Assembly (NCBI RefSeq): GCF_016785085.1
Contig: NZ_JAENHO010000026.1
Location: 18,481-82,480, forward strand
Origin: Paractinoplanes lichenicola
GTDB taxonomy: Bacteria > Actinomycetota > Actinomycetes > Mycobacteriales > Micromonosporaceae
DNA length: 64,000 nt
Reading direction: 5' to 3'
Shown: piece after piece, positions 43,229 to 53,016 of the stretch
How positions within the stretch are numbered: the stretch's first letter is position 1
How the letters are laid out: every line of letters starts with the position of its first letter
Made by a program: the position numbers and the translations under genes
Notes under the pieces: generated by a model
What the model was told of the DNA's origin: nothing
Databases searched by the model: none
What the model saw: only the letters and a program-made list of their open reading frames with translations

Positions 43229-44751
43229 GGGCGGGCCAGGTCGAAGCAGGCGCCCTCGACCACCCGCCGCCCGCTCACCTCGGCGGGGCGCAGGCGGAGC
43301 CAGAGCCGGCGTACGGCGGTGCCCTCCGGCTCGCATTCGAGCTCGCTCGTGACACCGCTCAGCGCCGCCCGGACGGCCTCGGTCAGCCGGTCGCGGTCGG
43401 CCCGGCCGAGCACCTTGCCGAACGCCCCCAGCAGGTCGCCCGAGGGGACCCCGGTGCCGAGCACGGGCACCGGGTCGCCGAACGACGCGGTCAGCAGCGG
43501 GTCGCCGGTCGGGCCGGCGATCGCGGTGAAGCGGTAGACGGCCAGGCGGCGGGTCAGGTCGTCGAGGTCGCGGCGACCGGCCTCCAGGGCCATCTCGGTG
43601 TGCCGCTCCGCGGTGCGGTCGAGCAGCATGCCGTCCCACACCGTGCTGCCGTCGCCCAGCCGGAACGGCCGGCCCACCCCGCTGATCCAGCGCCGCTCGC
43701 CGTTGCGCAGGTTGAGACTGCCCTCCCAGCGCCACGGCTCCAGCGTGAGCATCGATTCGGCGACCGAGGTCTCGTACGCCTGCTGATCCTCCGCGCTGAC
43801 GAGGTCGACGATCAGGTCGGCGTCCTCGAGGAGCTGCTGGGGGTCGAAGCCGCAGATCTCGCGGGAGCCCTCGGAGACGAAGGCGAACGACCGGGCGCCG
43901 TCGAGGTCGATCCGGAACTGGAACAGCATGCCGGGCACGTTGTTGACGGTCGACCGGAAGCGGCGCTCGGTCTCGCCCAGGGCGGCCTCGGCCCGCCGCC
44001 GGTCGGTGTCGTCGATGCCGATCGAGCAGACGCCGTAGACCGAGCCGTCCGGGTCGGTGAGCGGGAACCGGGTCACCACGTACTGCCGGATCTCGTCGCC
44101 GAACGGCAGCTCCTCGAGCGCGGTGACCGCCTCGCCGCGCTCGATCGCCTGCTCGTCGTGCCGCCGCCCGGCCGCGGCCACGATCTCGGGCATCACCTCG
44201 GCGTCGCGATGACCCACCAGATCGGCCGCGATCACCTGGAACACGCGCTCGTACTCGGCGTTGACGAACAGGTATCGCCCCTCGAGGTCCTTGGCCGAGA
44301 TCATCGCCGAGGTGTGCTCCAGGATCGCGTTGACCAGTGTGGTGCTGCGCCGCAGCTCCTGCTGGGCGTGATCCTGGTCGGTCTCGTCGGAGAGGAAGGC
44401 GCAGAACCCGTCGGGCAGCGGATTGATCACCAGGATCACCTGGCGCTCGGAACCGTCCCGGTGACGGGCCGGCACCTTGACCCGCATGCCGGGCCAGAAC
44501 TCGTCGCTGACCAGTCGCCGGGCGAACGCGGCGGCGTGCGCCGAGCGCAGCTGCTCCGGGACGAGGGTGTCGGCGAGCGCGCGGCCCACGGCCTCCGCGC
44601 GCGACCAGCCGAAGAGCCGCTCGGCCGCGGGGTTCCACTCGCGGATGATCCCGCACCGGTCGACCTCGGCGAAGGCGAGCGAGGTGGCCCGGAGCGCGTC
44701 AGCGATCACCGTCGGGGCTTCAGCCTGCACTTTGTATTGATCGGTCGCCAT
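43225..44751 (-). CDS. multi-PAS sensor protein
   Basis: The protein has 508 residues and at least three PAS domains: about 15-125 (FAEVDRCGIIREWNPAAERLFGWSR), 140-255 (MISAKDLEGRYLFVNAEYERVF) and 270-385 (FAFVSEGSREICGFDP). No kinase, GGDEF or HTH follows; the output is presumably the coupled EAL protein. Cytoplasmic; ligands unknown. The last 120 residues have no clear family. Confidence 0.82.
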   Translation of the reverse strand: MATDQYKVQAEAPTVIADALRATSLAFAEVDRCGIIREWNPAAERLFGWSRAEAVGRALADTLVPEQLRSAHAAAFARRLVSDEFWPGMRVKVPARHRDGSERQVILVINPLPDGFCAFLSDETDQDHAQQELRRSTTLVNAILEHTSAMISAKDLEGRYLFVNAEYERVFQVIAADLVGHRDAEVMPEIVAAAGRRHDEQAIERGEAVTALEELPFGDEIRQYVVTRFPLTDPDGSVYGVCSIGIDDTDRRRAEAALGETERRFRSTVNNVPGMLFQFRIDLDGARSFAFVSEGSREICGFDPQQLLEDADLIVDLVSAEDQQAYETSVAESMLTLEPWRWEGSLNLRNGERRWISGVGRPFRLGDGSTVWDGMLLDRTAERHTEMALEAGRRDLDDLTRRLAVYRFTAIAGPTGDPLLTASFGDPVPVLGTGVPSGDLLGAFGKVLGRADRDRLTEAVRAALSGVTSELECEPEGTAVRRLWLRLRPAEVSGRRVVEGACFDLARP

Positions 44752-44980
44752 GGCGGTGTGCTGAGTGTTTTGTCGGGTGGCGGCTGAGCGCCCGGCCCAC
44801 CTGCACCGCGAACTGCTCGGCCAGGGTGATTCCCTGCAGCGCGAGCTCGCGGCGGCCGCCCGGCGGCGACTTGGGGAGCCGCAATCGATCCCGGATCTGC
44901 TGCACGGCCTCGAGGTGCTCGTCGAGGGCGCGCAGGACGAAGACGGACAGATCCAGTTCGGGGGAAGGCTCGGCGGTCAC
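44720..44980 (-). CDS. small hypothetical protein
   Basis: The 86-residue frame has actinomycete-like codon use and a helical, charged protein (FVLRALDEHLEAVQQIRDRLRL). It starts at GTG 44980 and overlaps the start of the PAS gene by 32 bp on the same strand. Family unknown. Confidence 0.5.
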   Translation of the reverse strand: MTAEPSPELDLSVFVLRALDEHLEAVQQIRDRLRLPKSPPGGRRELALQGITLAEQFAVQVGRALSRHPTKHSAHRHGDRSIQSAG

Positions 44981-44998
44981 TCCGTCGATTCTCGGTGT

Positions 44999-45682
44999 TT
45001 AAACCGTCCCGGGTGGGGTAGTTGGCTCAATTGCTCCGGCCCGGACCACCCCGGATTCGTACGCGAAAACGACCGCCTGCACCCGGTCGCGCAGCCCGAG
45101 CTTCATCAGCACCCGGGCCACGTGGGTCTTGACCGTGGCCTCGCCCACCGTCAGCGCGGCGGCGATCTCGGCATTCGACAGCCCGCGGGCGACCAGCCGC
45201 AGCACCTCGGCCTCGCGCGGGGTCAGCTCACCCAGCTCGACCGGCGGCCGCGGCCCCGGCTGCCCGGCGAAGGCGGAGATGACCCGGGTCGTGATGGCCG
45301 GGTCGAGCAGCGCCTCGCCCGCCGCGACGACCCGGATCGCGGTGATCAGGTGCTCCGGCGACGACACCTTGAGCAGGAACCCGCTGGCCCCGGCCCGTAG
45401 CGCCCGATAGAGGTTCTCGTCGGTGTCGAACGTCGTCAGCATGATCACCCGAGGCGGGTGCGGCGCGGCCAGCAGCGTGCTCGTGGCGGCCAGCCCGTCC
45501 TGCCGGGGCATGGCGATGTCCATCAGCACGACGTCGGGCCGGACCCGGCGGGCCAGCGCGACCGCCTCGGCCCCGTCACCCGCCTCGCCCACGACCGCGA
45601 TGTCCGGCTCGGTCTCGATCACCATGCGCAGGCCGGCCCGGACCATCCGCTGGTCGTCGGCGATCACGACGGAGATGGTCAC
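44999..45682 (-). CDS. NarL/LuxR-type response regulator
   Basis: The protein has 227 residues. Receiver domain with phospho-Asp in VVLMDIAMP and Lys in GFLLKVSS; C-terminal LuxR HTH (ELTPREAEVLRLVARGLSNAEIA). Its GTG start overlaps the kinase stop (GTGA). The pair is divergent from the duplicated membrane protein at 46942, a possible target. Confidence 0.93.
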   Translation of the reverse strand: MTISVVIADDQRMVRAGLRMVIETEPDIAVVGEAGDGAEAVALARRVRPDVVLMDIAMPRQDGLAATSTLLAAPHPPRVIMLTTFDTDENLYRALRAGASGFLLKVSSPEHLITAIRVVAAGEALLDPAITTRVISAFAGQPGPRPPVELGELTPREAEVLRLVARGLSNAEIAAALTVGEATVKTHVARVLMKLGLRDRVQAVVFAYESGVVRAGAIEPTTPPGTV

Positions 45683-46809
45683 GCGGCTGCCGCCATCGGC
45701 AGGGGCAGCCGGGCCCGTACGGCGAAACCGCCCTCGGCGCGCGGGGCGGCCGTCAGTTCGCCGCCGAACAGGGCCGCCCGCTCCCGCATGCCGATCAGCC
45801 CCTGCCCGCCGCCGCCGACCGCCGCCGGCCCGCCGTCGTTGACCACCCGCAGGCGCAGCCCGTCGTCGTGGAAGCCGACGGTGACCGTGGCCTTGGACGG
45901 TCCGGCGTGCCGCAACACGTTGGTCAGGGCCTCCTGCACGATCCGGTACGCCGACACGTCGATCGCCGGCGGCAGGGGCACCGGGTCACCCTCGCGGCGC
46001 ACGGTGACCCGCAGCCCGGCCTCGCGGACCTGCGCGATCAGGTCGTCGAGCCGGTCGAGCCCGACCGGGGGCTGCGCGCTGTCGGCGCCCTCGCCGCGCA
46101 ACAACCCGAGCGTACGGCGCAGCTCGCCGACCGCGTCCCGCCCGGACGACTCGATGGTGCGCAGCAGCTCGCGGTCGACCGGCAGGCCCGCGTCGAGCCG
46201 CCGGCGCACCACCCCGGCCTGGATCACCATCACGGTCACGCTGTGCGCCACCATGTCGTGCAGCTCGCGGGCGATGCGCACCCGCTCCTCCATGACCGCC
46301 TCGCGGGCGTGCTGCTCGCGAATGGCGGCCCGGGCCGAGGCGGCGTCGGCGCTGCGGCGGGCCTGCACCGACAGCACGACCCCGAGCACGTAGGGCGCGG
46401 TCGGGAAGAACAGCGCGGCCATCGGGTCGCCCGGGTCGCCGATCAGATAGACGACGACGGTCAGCGCGATCAGGCCCGCGCCGAGCAGACCGCGCCGGCT
46501 CTCGCGGGCAGGCGGCACGTACCGGCCCACCGTGTAGCTGACGATCATCGCGCCGACCAGCTGCCAGAGCCGGAAGCTGACCGTCACCTCGCCGGCGATC
46601 ACGGCCCGCTCGTAGAAGAACGGCAGCGGCTCGACGACGTGCGGCACCATCGCCAGCAGCGGGGCGAACCGGCGGACCAGCACGAGGGCGGCCGAGACGG
46701 TCAGCACGACCGGCCACCACCGGCCTGGCATGCCGATCAGCAGCTCCTCGGTCAGCGCGAACAACACGAAGCCGCCGGTGAGCGCCAGATCGGTGGGTCG
46801 CAGCCGCAT
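45679..46809 (-). CDS. HPK7-type sensor histidine kinase
   Basis: The protein has 376 residues. Several membrane helices occupy 1-150. The HisKA_3 phospho-acceptor His is in RIARELHDMVAHSV; the ATPase has EALTNVLRHAG and GLIGMRERAALFGG. It phosphorylates the coupled NarL-type regulator. The signal is unknown. Confidence 0.92.
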   Translation of the reverse strand: MRLRPTDLALTGGFVLFALTEELLIGMPGRWWPVVLTVSAALVLVRRFAPLLAMVPHVVEPLPFFYERAVIAGEVTVSFRLWQLVGAMIVSYTVGRYVPPARESRRGLLGAGLIALTVVVYLIGDPGDPMAALFFPTAPYVLGVVLSVQARRSADAASARAAIREQHAREAVMEERVRIARELHDMVAHSVTVMVIQAGVVRRRLDAGLPVDRELLRTIESSGRDAVGELRRTLGLLRGEGADSAQPPVGLDRLDDLIAQVREAGLRVTVRREGDPVPLPPAIDVSAYRIVQEALTNVLRHAGPSKATVTVGFHDDGLRLRVVNDGGPAAVGGGGQGLIGMRERAALFGGELTAAPRAEGGFAVRARLPLPMAAAA

Positions 46810-46941
46810 GAGCTGAATGTAGGGGCCGGGGACGCGCGCCGAACCCGCCTCGAGGATGACGAGGTGTCCGCCGCGCGGGGGAGACGAGTTCCTTCCGCGT
46901 ACGGGTTACCGCGCGGCCCGGCGTTCCTAGCTTTGCCTGTC

Positions 46942-48156
46942 ATGACTATGTGGCGTAAGGCAACGGCGGCCGGCCTGGTGCTGGCGCCGATCGCGCTGGC
47001 GGTGTCGACCGGCCTCGATCCGGCGCTCGGCGACGACCAGGGCTACGGGATCTATCGGCAGCACCCGGGCTTGACGCAGTGGCACTCGCTGCTGCTGCAC
47101 TGGGCCTGGGTGCTCTACGTGCCCGGCCTGCTGGGACTGCTCGCGCTGGTGCGCCGGCGGGGATTCGTCCTGGCCGCGGTGGCGTGGGTGGCGACGGTGC
47201 TCGGGCTGGTGACGTTCTCGGCGCTGATGGCGGCCGATTTCGGGTTGCTCAGCCTGGAGCAGCAGCCCGGCCTCACGGACGCGCAGCTGACCGCATACGA
47301 CGACCGGATCGGCGCGATGGGCTGGGCGGCGTGGGGCTGGCAGGTTCCCGGTATCGCCGGCTGGGCCCTCGCCCTGCTGGTCACGCCGCTGGCCCTGCTG
47401 CGGGCGCGGGTGATCGGCTGGTGGACCGGGGGGCTGTGGCTGGCCGGATTCGTGCTCTACCTGCTGTTCGCGATCTCGCCGGTGCCGCTGAGCCTGACCG
47501 GGCCGATCGTGCTCGTGGCGGCGGGCGTGCCGGCCGCGCGATCGGTGCTGAGCCACGTGCCGCCGCGGGACGAGCCGGACACGTTCGGCGCCTTCCGGCG
47601 TACGGCGGGAATGGTTTGTCTGGTCGCGGCCCCGCTCTCGTTCGCGGTCGGCATGGCCACGGTGCCACCGGGACTGACCGAGGCCAGCGCGTTCTTCCTG
47701 CATCTGGCGTGGGTGCTGTTCGTGCCGGCGGTGCTCGCGGTGGCCGCGCGGGGCGGACGGTTCACCCGGGTCGTGTCGGGCCTGGCGGTGCTCGGCCTGA
47801 TCAACTTCAGCGCACTGATGTTCGGCGACTATCTCGACCTGGCGGCGCGTCAGGCCCTGGGTGACGCCGTGGCCGACCGGGCGCAGGAGCTGACCGGGAG
47901 CTATGCCACTTTCTCGCTGGGCTGGGTGCTGCCCGGGATGGTGCTGACGTTCCTCGGGCTGATCCTGGTCGCGGTCGGGGCGGCGATCGACGGGCTGGTG
48001 CGCTGGTGGGTGCCGGTGATCGTCGGGGCCGGGTTCGCCGGGTTCTTCCTGCTCGGGCTGGGTCCGATCGGGGTGGCCGGGCCGCTGGTGCTGGTCGCGG
48101 GCTTCGGGCTGATGGCGGCGGCCCTCCGGCGTACGGGGAACGCGGTCTTGGCTTGA
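46942..48156 (+). CDS. polytopic membrane protein with internal duplication
   Basis: The protein has 404 residues and about eleven helices. Two halves are homologous: LLHWAWVLYVPGLLGLLALV with VTFSALMAADFGLL in the first, FLHLAWVLFVPAVLAVAA with INFSALMFGDYLDL in the second. It is divergent from the kinase/regulator operon, 132 bp away. No transport or enzyme motif is visible. Confidence 0.75.
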   Translation: MTMWRKATAAGLVLAPIALAVSTGLDPALGDDQGYGIYRQHPGLTQWHSLLLHWAWVLYVPGLLGLLALVRRRGFVLAAVAWVATVLGLVTFSALMAADFGLLSLEQQPGLTDAQLTAYDDRIGAMGWAAWGWQVPGIAGWALALLVTPLALLRARVIGWWTGGLWLAGFVLYLLFAISPVPLSLTGPIVLVAAGVPAARSVLSHVPPRDEPDTFGAFRRTAGMVCLVAAPLSFAVGMATVPPGLTEASAFFLHLAWVLFVPAVLAVAARGGRFTRVVSGLAVLGLINFSALMFGDYLDLAARQALGDAVADRAQELTGSYATFSLGWVLPGMVLTFLGLILVAVGAAIDGLVRWWVPVIVGAGFAGFFLLGLGPIGVAGPLVLVAGFGLMAAALRRTGNAVLA

Positions 48157-48259
48157 TCTTTGCTGGGGGAGGCCGGGCTCGGAGTGGCGGCTCCGAGCCC
48201 GGCCGGGTCGTTGGCGGTACGGTCTGAGGAACGCCGCCCACGCCCCGGAGTCCGCCTCG

Positions 48260-50104
48260 ATGACGAGCCCCGATCCCGCCTCGAACCCGCTGTCCAAGCT
48301 CGCCACCGCGGGCGAGCGGCTCGGGTGGATCTTCAATGACCGCAACCTGTTCCGGCGCGCGTTCGACGAGCCGCCGCCGCGCCGGGCGCCCCTCGATCCC
48401 GAGCTGCGCGAACGGCTGACCCGGGCCGAGCGCGGGCGGGTCCGGCGCATCCTGATCGCGCTCGGCGGCGGGGTCGGCCTGGCCGTGCTGATCGGCTGCT
48501 GCGGCGGCATCCTGACCCGCGACAACGACGGCGCGCGGGCGCTCGTGCTGTTCATGACCGGGCTGCTGTTCCTGGCCGGCACGGCGGGGGCGATCCTGGC
48601 CGGCATCTGGCCCGCGATCACCCGCAAGTCCATCGCGGAAGCCGAGGAGAAGGCCCAAGCCGCGTACGCGGTGGAGCACTCCTCATGGGACAGCCGGCGC
48701 CAATGGCATGACCAGCAGGAGCAGAACCGGGTCGACGAGATGCCGGAGTGGTCGGCGGCCACCCCGTCGCCGGGCACGCGACGGATCGACATCGTGGGCG
48801 GGACGACGTACGGGTGGGAAGCGGTTCTGACCGTCCTCGGCGGGTCGCTGCTGGCCACCCGGGGGCGCATGGTGCTGGCCGACTTCACCGGCGAGGCGCT
48901 GCCGGGCGAGCTCGTGCGGCTGGCCGAGACGACCGGGCGGTCCGTGCGCGAGGTGGTGCTGCCGGCGCAGCTGGCCGAGTTCGATCTCGTGGCCGGGCTG
49001 GAGCCGGCCGAGCTGGTCGACGGGCTGGTCGAGGCCATGTACGGCGATGTGCCGGGTGGGGGGAATCGGGCCGAGCGGTCGCAGGACGCCCTGCTGCTGA
49101 ACCAGATCGCCGCGGTGCTGGCTCCTTCTTTGACAATGGGACGGCTGCTGGCCGCGCTTCGCTCTTATTACGGACATGTCGGACTTGCGCCGGGGGAGAA
49201 TGAGCGGCTCGCTGCTCTCCGTCCGGACGAGGCCCGCGTACGGCGGATCGAGGCCTTTCTGCAGCCGCTGGAGTCGATGGGCAGCACGCCCGCCACCACC
49301 GCCCCGGCCGACCTGACCTGCCTGATCGCCGAGGGCGGCACCGGCCGGGCCCAGCACGAGCTGCTCAAGGACCTGATGGTGCAGTGGCTGAGCCATCAGG
49401 TGCGCCACGAGTCGGCCCCGATCGGCTCGCTGCTGCTGCTCGGCGCGGACGAGATCGACCACCGCGCGCTCGAACGACTGAGCACGCTGTGCGAGCGCCG
49501 CGGCATCCGGCTCGTGCTGTTCTTCCAGCACCTGCGGGCCGAGACGCTGCAGACGATCGGCGGCGGCGAGGTGGCGCTGATGCGGCTGGGCAACCATCAG
49601 GAGGCGGCGCAGGCGGCCGAGTTCGTGGGGCGCGGGCACAAGTTCGTGCTGAGCCGGCTGACCCGCTCGCTCGGCGGCGAGGAGACGCACACGGTGGCCG
49701 ACATGGAGGGCGGGTCCGAGACGAAGGGCGGCACCAAGGGCGAGCGCGCCTCGCGGCACGGCCTGCGCCGCTACACCAGCACGAACTGGAGCAAGACCCG
49801 CAACTGGAGCCAGACCGAGTCGACGGCCAACGGCACCAACTGGAGCAACGCGAAGTCGGAGGAGCGCGTCTACGAGTACGTGGTCGAGCCGCGCGCCCTG
49901 CAGGACCTGCCCGAATACGCGATGGTGCTGGTCAAGAGCGGCTCCGTGGTGCAGGCGGTCGAGGTCGACCCGGCCATCGTCACGCTTCCGCGGGTGTCGA
50001 TGGACCCGCTCGACGCCCCGGCGCGGCCGCAGCTGCCTCCGGCGCAGTGGGGCACGATCAGCGACGCGCCGGACCGGTCGACTCGCGGACTATCAGCTCC
50101 GTAG
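48260..50104 (+). CDS. membrane protein with degenerate HerA/TraG-like ATPase core
   Basis: The protein has 614 residues. Two membrane helices lie at about 62-82 and 92-113. The part from about 175 resembles HerA/FtsK/TraG ATPases: MVLADFTGEALPGELVRLA, LTCLIAEGG, the Walker-B-like LLLLGADEIDHRALERL and FFQHLRAETLQTIGG. The expected P-loop reads VGGTTYGWEAVL, without the GK(S/T), so ATP use is doubtful. At about 508-530 comes a Trp/Ser/Thr/Asn-rich repeat (STNWSKTRNWSQT). The last 47 bp overlap the convergent LacI gene. Confidence 0.6.
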   Translation: MTSPDPASNPLSKLATAGERLGWIFNDRNLFRRAFDEPPPRRAPLDPELRERLTRAERGRVRRILIALGGGVGLAVLIGCCGGILTRDNDGARALVLFMTGLLFLAGTAGAILAGIWPAITRKSIAEAEEKAQAAYAVEHSSWDSRRQWHDQQEQNRVDEMPEWSAATPSPGTRRIDIVGGTTYGWEAVLTVLGGSLLATRGRMVLADFTGEALPGELVRLAETTGRSVREVVLPAQLAEFDLVAGLEPAELVDGLVEAMYGDVPGGGNRAERSQDALLLNQIAAVLAPSLTMGRLLAALRSYYGHVGLAPGENERLAALRPDEARVRRIEAFLQPLESMGSTPATTAPADLTCLIAEGGTGRAQHELLKDLMVQWLSHQVRHESAPIGSLLLLGADEIDHRALERLSTLCERRGIRLVLFFQHLRAETLQTIGGGEVALMRLGNHQEAAQAAEFVGRGHKFVLSRLTRSLGGEETHTVADMEGGSETKGGTKGERASRHGLRRYTSTNWSKTRNWSQTESTANGTNWSNAKSEERVYEYVVEPRALQDLPEYAMVLVKSGSVVQAVEVDPAIVTLPRVSMDPLDAPARPQLPPAQWGTISDAPDRSTRGLSAP

Positions 50105-51071
50105 CCAGCTCGACGTGCAGCGCGTCCAGCCGGTGGTGGTCGAGCAGGCGGATCAGCAGGCCCACGGCTATCCGGCCCATCTCGGCCAGCGGCTGGCGCA
50201 CGGTGGTCAGCGCCGGTCGGGTGGCCTGGGCCAGGTCGATGTCGTCGAAGCCGCCGATCGACAGGTCCTCGGGCACGCGCAGGCCGAGCTGGGCCGCCGC
50301 GGCCACCGCACCCGAGGCCACCTTGTCGTTGAAGGCGACCAGCGCGGTCGGCCGGTCCTCGGCGTTCTTGTTCTCCAGGAGGTGCCGGGCCGCCTCGAAG
50401 CCGAACCGGACGGTGGGCTCGCCGGGGACGGCCAGCCGCGGGTCGAGCAGCATGCCGGCGTCGGCCAGGGCCGAGACGTGACCGGCTCGCCGCGCGGCAC
50501 TGGCGAGCCAGTTGTCGGGACCGGCCAGCAGCCCGATCCGGCGGTGACCGAGCGCGGTCAGGTGGGCCGTGAGGCTGCGGGCGCCCGCGAAGTGGGCCGC
50601 TGAGACGGCGGCGATGTCACGCGGCACGGTTTCGCGGGGGTCGACGATCACGAACGGGAAGCCGGTCGACTGCAGCGCGACCAGCTCCTCGCCGGGCTCG
50701 GGCGGCAGCACCACGATCGCGCCGCCGATGCCGGGCCGGCCGGCCAGCGTCGGCAGCACCGGGGAGTGCTGGGCGGCCTCGCCCGCGTTGAGCACCAGCT
50801 GGCGGCCGTGCAGGTCGAGCGTCTCGGCGATCGACGAGACGATCAGTCCGAAGTAGTCGGTCAACACGTACGGGCAGCGCAGGAAGACCGCGCCGGTGCG
50901 GGCCGGTCGGCGCTTCGGGCCGCGCCCGCCCAGCTCGTCGATGGCCTGTTGCACCAGCTCACGGGTGCCGGGTGAGACGTGTTCCTGGTCGTTGAGCACC
51001 CGCGAGACCGTCGCGATCGACACGCCGGCGTGGGAGGCGATGTCGCGGACGGTCGGTCCGTGTTTCATCAC
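50058..51071 (-). CDS. LacI-family transcriptional regulator
   Basis: The protein has about 337 residues. HTH and hinge helix are visible (TVRDIASHAGVSIATVSRVLN), followed by the periplasmic-binding-protein-like sugar domain (ALVAFNDKVASG, IGGFDDIDLA). It is divergent from the GH30 gene and probably represses it. Start is GTG 51071 or ATG 51068. Confidence 0.9.
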   Translation of the reverse strand: MMKHGPTVRDIASHAGVSIATVSRVLNDQEHVSPGTRELVQQAIDELGGRGPKRRPARTGAVFLRCPYVLTDYFGLIVSSIAETLDLHGRQLVLNAGEAAQHSPVLPTLAGRPGIGGAIVVLPPEPGEELVALQSTGFPFVIVDPRETVPRDIAAVSAAHFAGARSLTAHLTALGHRRIGLLAGPDNWLASAARRAGHVSALADAGMLLDPRLAVPGEPTVRFGFEAARHLLENKNAEDRPTALVAFNDKVASGAVAAAAQLGLRVPEDLSIGGFDDIDLAQATRPALTTVRQPLAEMGRIAVGLLIRLLDHHRLDALHVELATELIVRESTGPARR

Positions 51072-51084
51072 CGAAGCATAAACA

Positions 51085-51114
51085 TTGACAAGCTTCGAGG
51101 TGGAAGCGTTGTCT
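51085..51114 (+). promoter_or_regulatory. GH30 promoter with overlapping inverted repeat
   Basis: A consensus -35 TTGACA at 51085 and TTGTCT 18 bp further could form the promoter. GACAAGCTTC and GAAGCGTTGTC (51087-51113) form an inverted repeat over it, a plausible LacI-type operator. Confidence 0.5.
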
Positions 51115-51156
51115 GTATGTATCAGAAATGTTTCAGCTTGTTACATGGGAGTGCCC

Positions 51157-53016
51157 GTGACTCGCTTCGGAACTGCCCTAGTTGTTGCGCTGCTTCTTGC
51201 CCCTACTCCCGCTTCGGCGTCTTCCTCGACCGCTCAGGTTTGGGTTACCACGCCCGATGGCGCACAGAAGTTGTCCACTGCGGGAAATGTCGCTTTTAAG
51301 GGCTCTATTTCGGACAAACCGACCGTCGTGGTGGATCCAAATCGTCGCTTCCAAACGATCGCCGGCTTTGGCGCCTCAATCACCGACTCGTCGGCGGCGG
51401 TGCTCTACCGGCTGTCGCCGAGCGCCCGCACCGCCGCGATGGAGTCGCTGTTCCGCGACGACAAGCTCAGCTACCTGCGGCAGCCCATCGGCGCCTCGGA
51501 CTTCGTCGACGAGCCGGCCTACACGTACGACGATGTGCCCGCGGGCCAGACCGACTACGGGTTGCGGCATTTCAGCGTCGACCACGACCGCGCCCAGATT
51601 TTGCCGTTGCTGCGCCAGGCCCGCCGGCTCAACCCCGAGCTGCGAGTCATGGGCACGCCGTGGAGCCCGCCGGCCTGGATGAAGACCAACCAGTCGCTGA
51701 TCGGGGGCCGGCTGATCGATTCTCCGGCGATCTATCGCGCGTACGCCGCCTACCTCGTGAAGTTCGTGCAGGCGTACCGGAAGGAAGGGGTGCCGATCGA
51801 CGCGCTGACCCTGCAGAACGAGCCCCAGAACCGTACGCCCGCGGGGTATCCCGGCATGGATCTGCCCTCGTGGCAGGCGGCCGAGGTGATCGAGCGGCTG
51901 GGCCCGATGCTGCGCGCCGCCGGGGAGCGCACCAAGATCCTCGGGTACGACCACAACTGGTCGACGCACCCGAACGACGCCGCCAACACGCCGCCCGACT
52001 CGGTGGCCGACATCGACCACTATCCGCAGGAGCTGCTCTCCACGCGGGCCGCCCGCTGGGTCGACGGCACGGCGTACCACTGCTACTACGGCGAGCCGAG
52101 CGCGATGACGGCCCTGCACAAGGAGTTCCCGCGTAAGGACGTCTACTTCACCGAATGCTCGGGCAGCCAGTCGAGCGACCCGGCCAACACGTTCTCGGAC
52201 ACGCTCAAGTGGCACGCCCGCAACCTGATCATCGGCAACACCCGGAACTGGGCCAAGACGGTGATCAACTGGAACCTGGCCCTGGACGAGACCAACGGCC
52301 CGCACACCGGGGGCTGCGGCACCTGCACCGGCGTGCTGACCGTCGCGTCGGACGGCACGGTGACCCGCAACGCCGAGTTCTACACGCTCGGGCACGTGGC
52401 CCGCTTCGTGCGGCCGGGAGCCGTACGGGTGGCCAGCACGTCGTTCGGCACCACCGGGTGGAACGGGCGGATCATGGACGTGGCCTTCGTCAACCCGGAC
52501 GGCAGCACGGTGCTGGTCGCGCACAACGAGAACGACAACCCGCAGGCGTTCGCGGTGCAGTACGGCGGGCGAACCTTCGAATACACGTTGCCGGGTGGGG
52601 CGCTGGCCACTTTTGTCTGGCGTGGACACTCGGGCGACCGGCCGCTCGATCCGGCGGGCTGGACCGCCACCGCGAATCCGCCGGGCGATGCGGCGCTGGC
52701 TGTGGACGATGATGCTTCGACGCGATGGACCACCGGCACGGGTCAGGCGGCGGGGCAGTATCTGCAGGTCGATCTGGGGCGGGTGCAGTCGGTTCGCCGG
52801 GTCGTCTTCGATACCGGGGCCGATCTTGGTGACTATCCCCGGGGGTTCACGGTTTCCGCTTCTGTTGATGGGTCTCGTTGGGATCGGGTCGCCGCTTCGC
52901 GAAAGGGACAATTCGTATCCGCTTCTTTGAGTCGGGCGCGATTTGTTCGAATTGCGCTGACCGTGCCCGCTCCGGACAACTGGTGGTCGATCGCGGACGT
53001 CAGGGCTTACCGCTGA
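51157..53016 (+). CDS. secreted GH30 glycoside hydrolase with F5/8-type carbohydrate-binding domain
   Basis: The protein has 619 residues: signal peptide about 1-22, GH30 (beta/alpha)8 barrel with acid/base Glu 222 (TLQNEPQNR) and nucleophile Glu 333 (YFTECSGS), the GH30 beta-domain, and a C-terminal F5/8 type C domain from about 490. The family includes beta-1,6-glucanases and glucosylceramidases, so fungal wall glucan is a likely substrate. I prefer GTG 51157, since GGGAG is five bases upstream; ATG 51145 is the alternative. Confidence 0.88.
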   Translation: MTRFGTALVVALLLAPTPASASSSTAQVWVTTPDGAQKLSTAGNVAFKGSISDKPTVVVDPNRRFQTIAGFGASITDSSAAVLYRLSPSARTAAMESLFRDDKLSYLRQPIGASDFVDEPAYTYDDVPAGQTDYGLRHFSVDHDRAQILPLLRQARRLNPELRVMGTPWSPPAWMKTNQSLIGGRLIDSPAIYRAYAAYLVKFVQAYRKEGVPIDALTLQNEPQNRTPAGYPGMDLPSWQAAEVIERLGPMLRAAGERTKILGYDHNWSTHPNDAANTPPDSVADIDHYPQELLSTRAARWVDGTAYHCYYGEPSAMTALHKEFPRKDVYFTECSGSQSSDPANTFSDTLKWHARNLIIGNTRNWAKTVINWNLALDETNGPHTGGCGTCTGVLTVASDGTVTRNAEFYTLGHVARFVRPGAVRVASTSFGTTGWNGRIMDVAFVNPDGSTVLVAHNENDNPQAFAVQYGGRTFEYTLPGGALATFVWRGHSGDRPLDPAGWTATANPPGDAALAVDDDASTRWTTGTGQAAGQYLQVDLGRVQSVRRVVFDTGADLGDYPRGFTVSASVDGSRWDRVAASRKGQFVSASLSRARFVRIALTVPAPDNWWSIADVRAYR

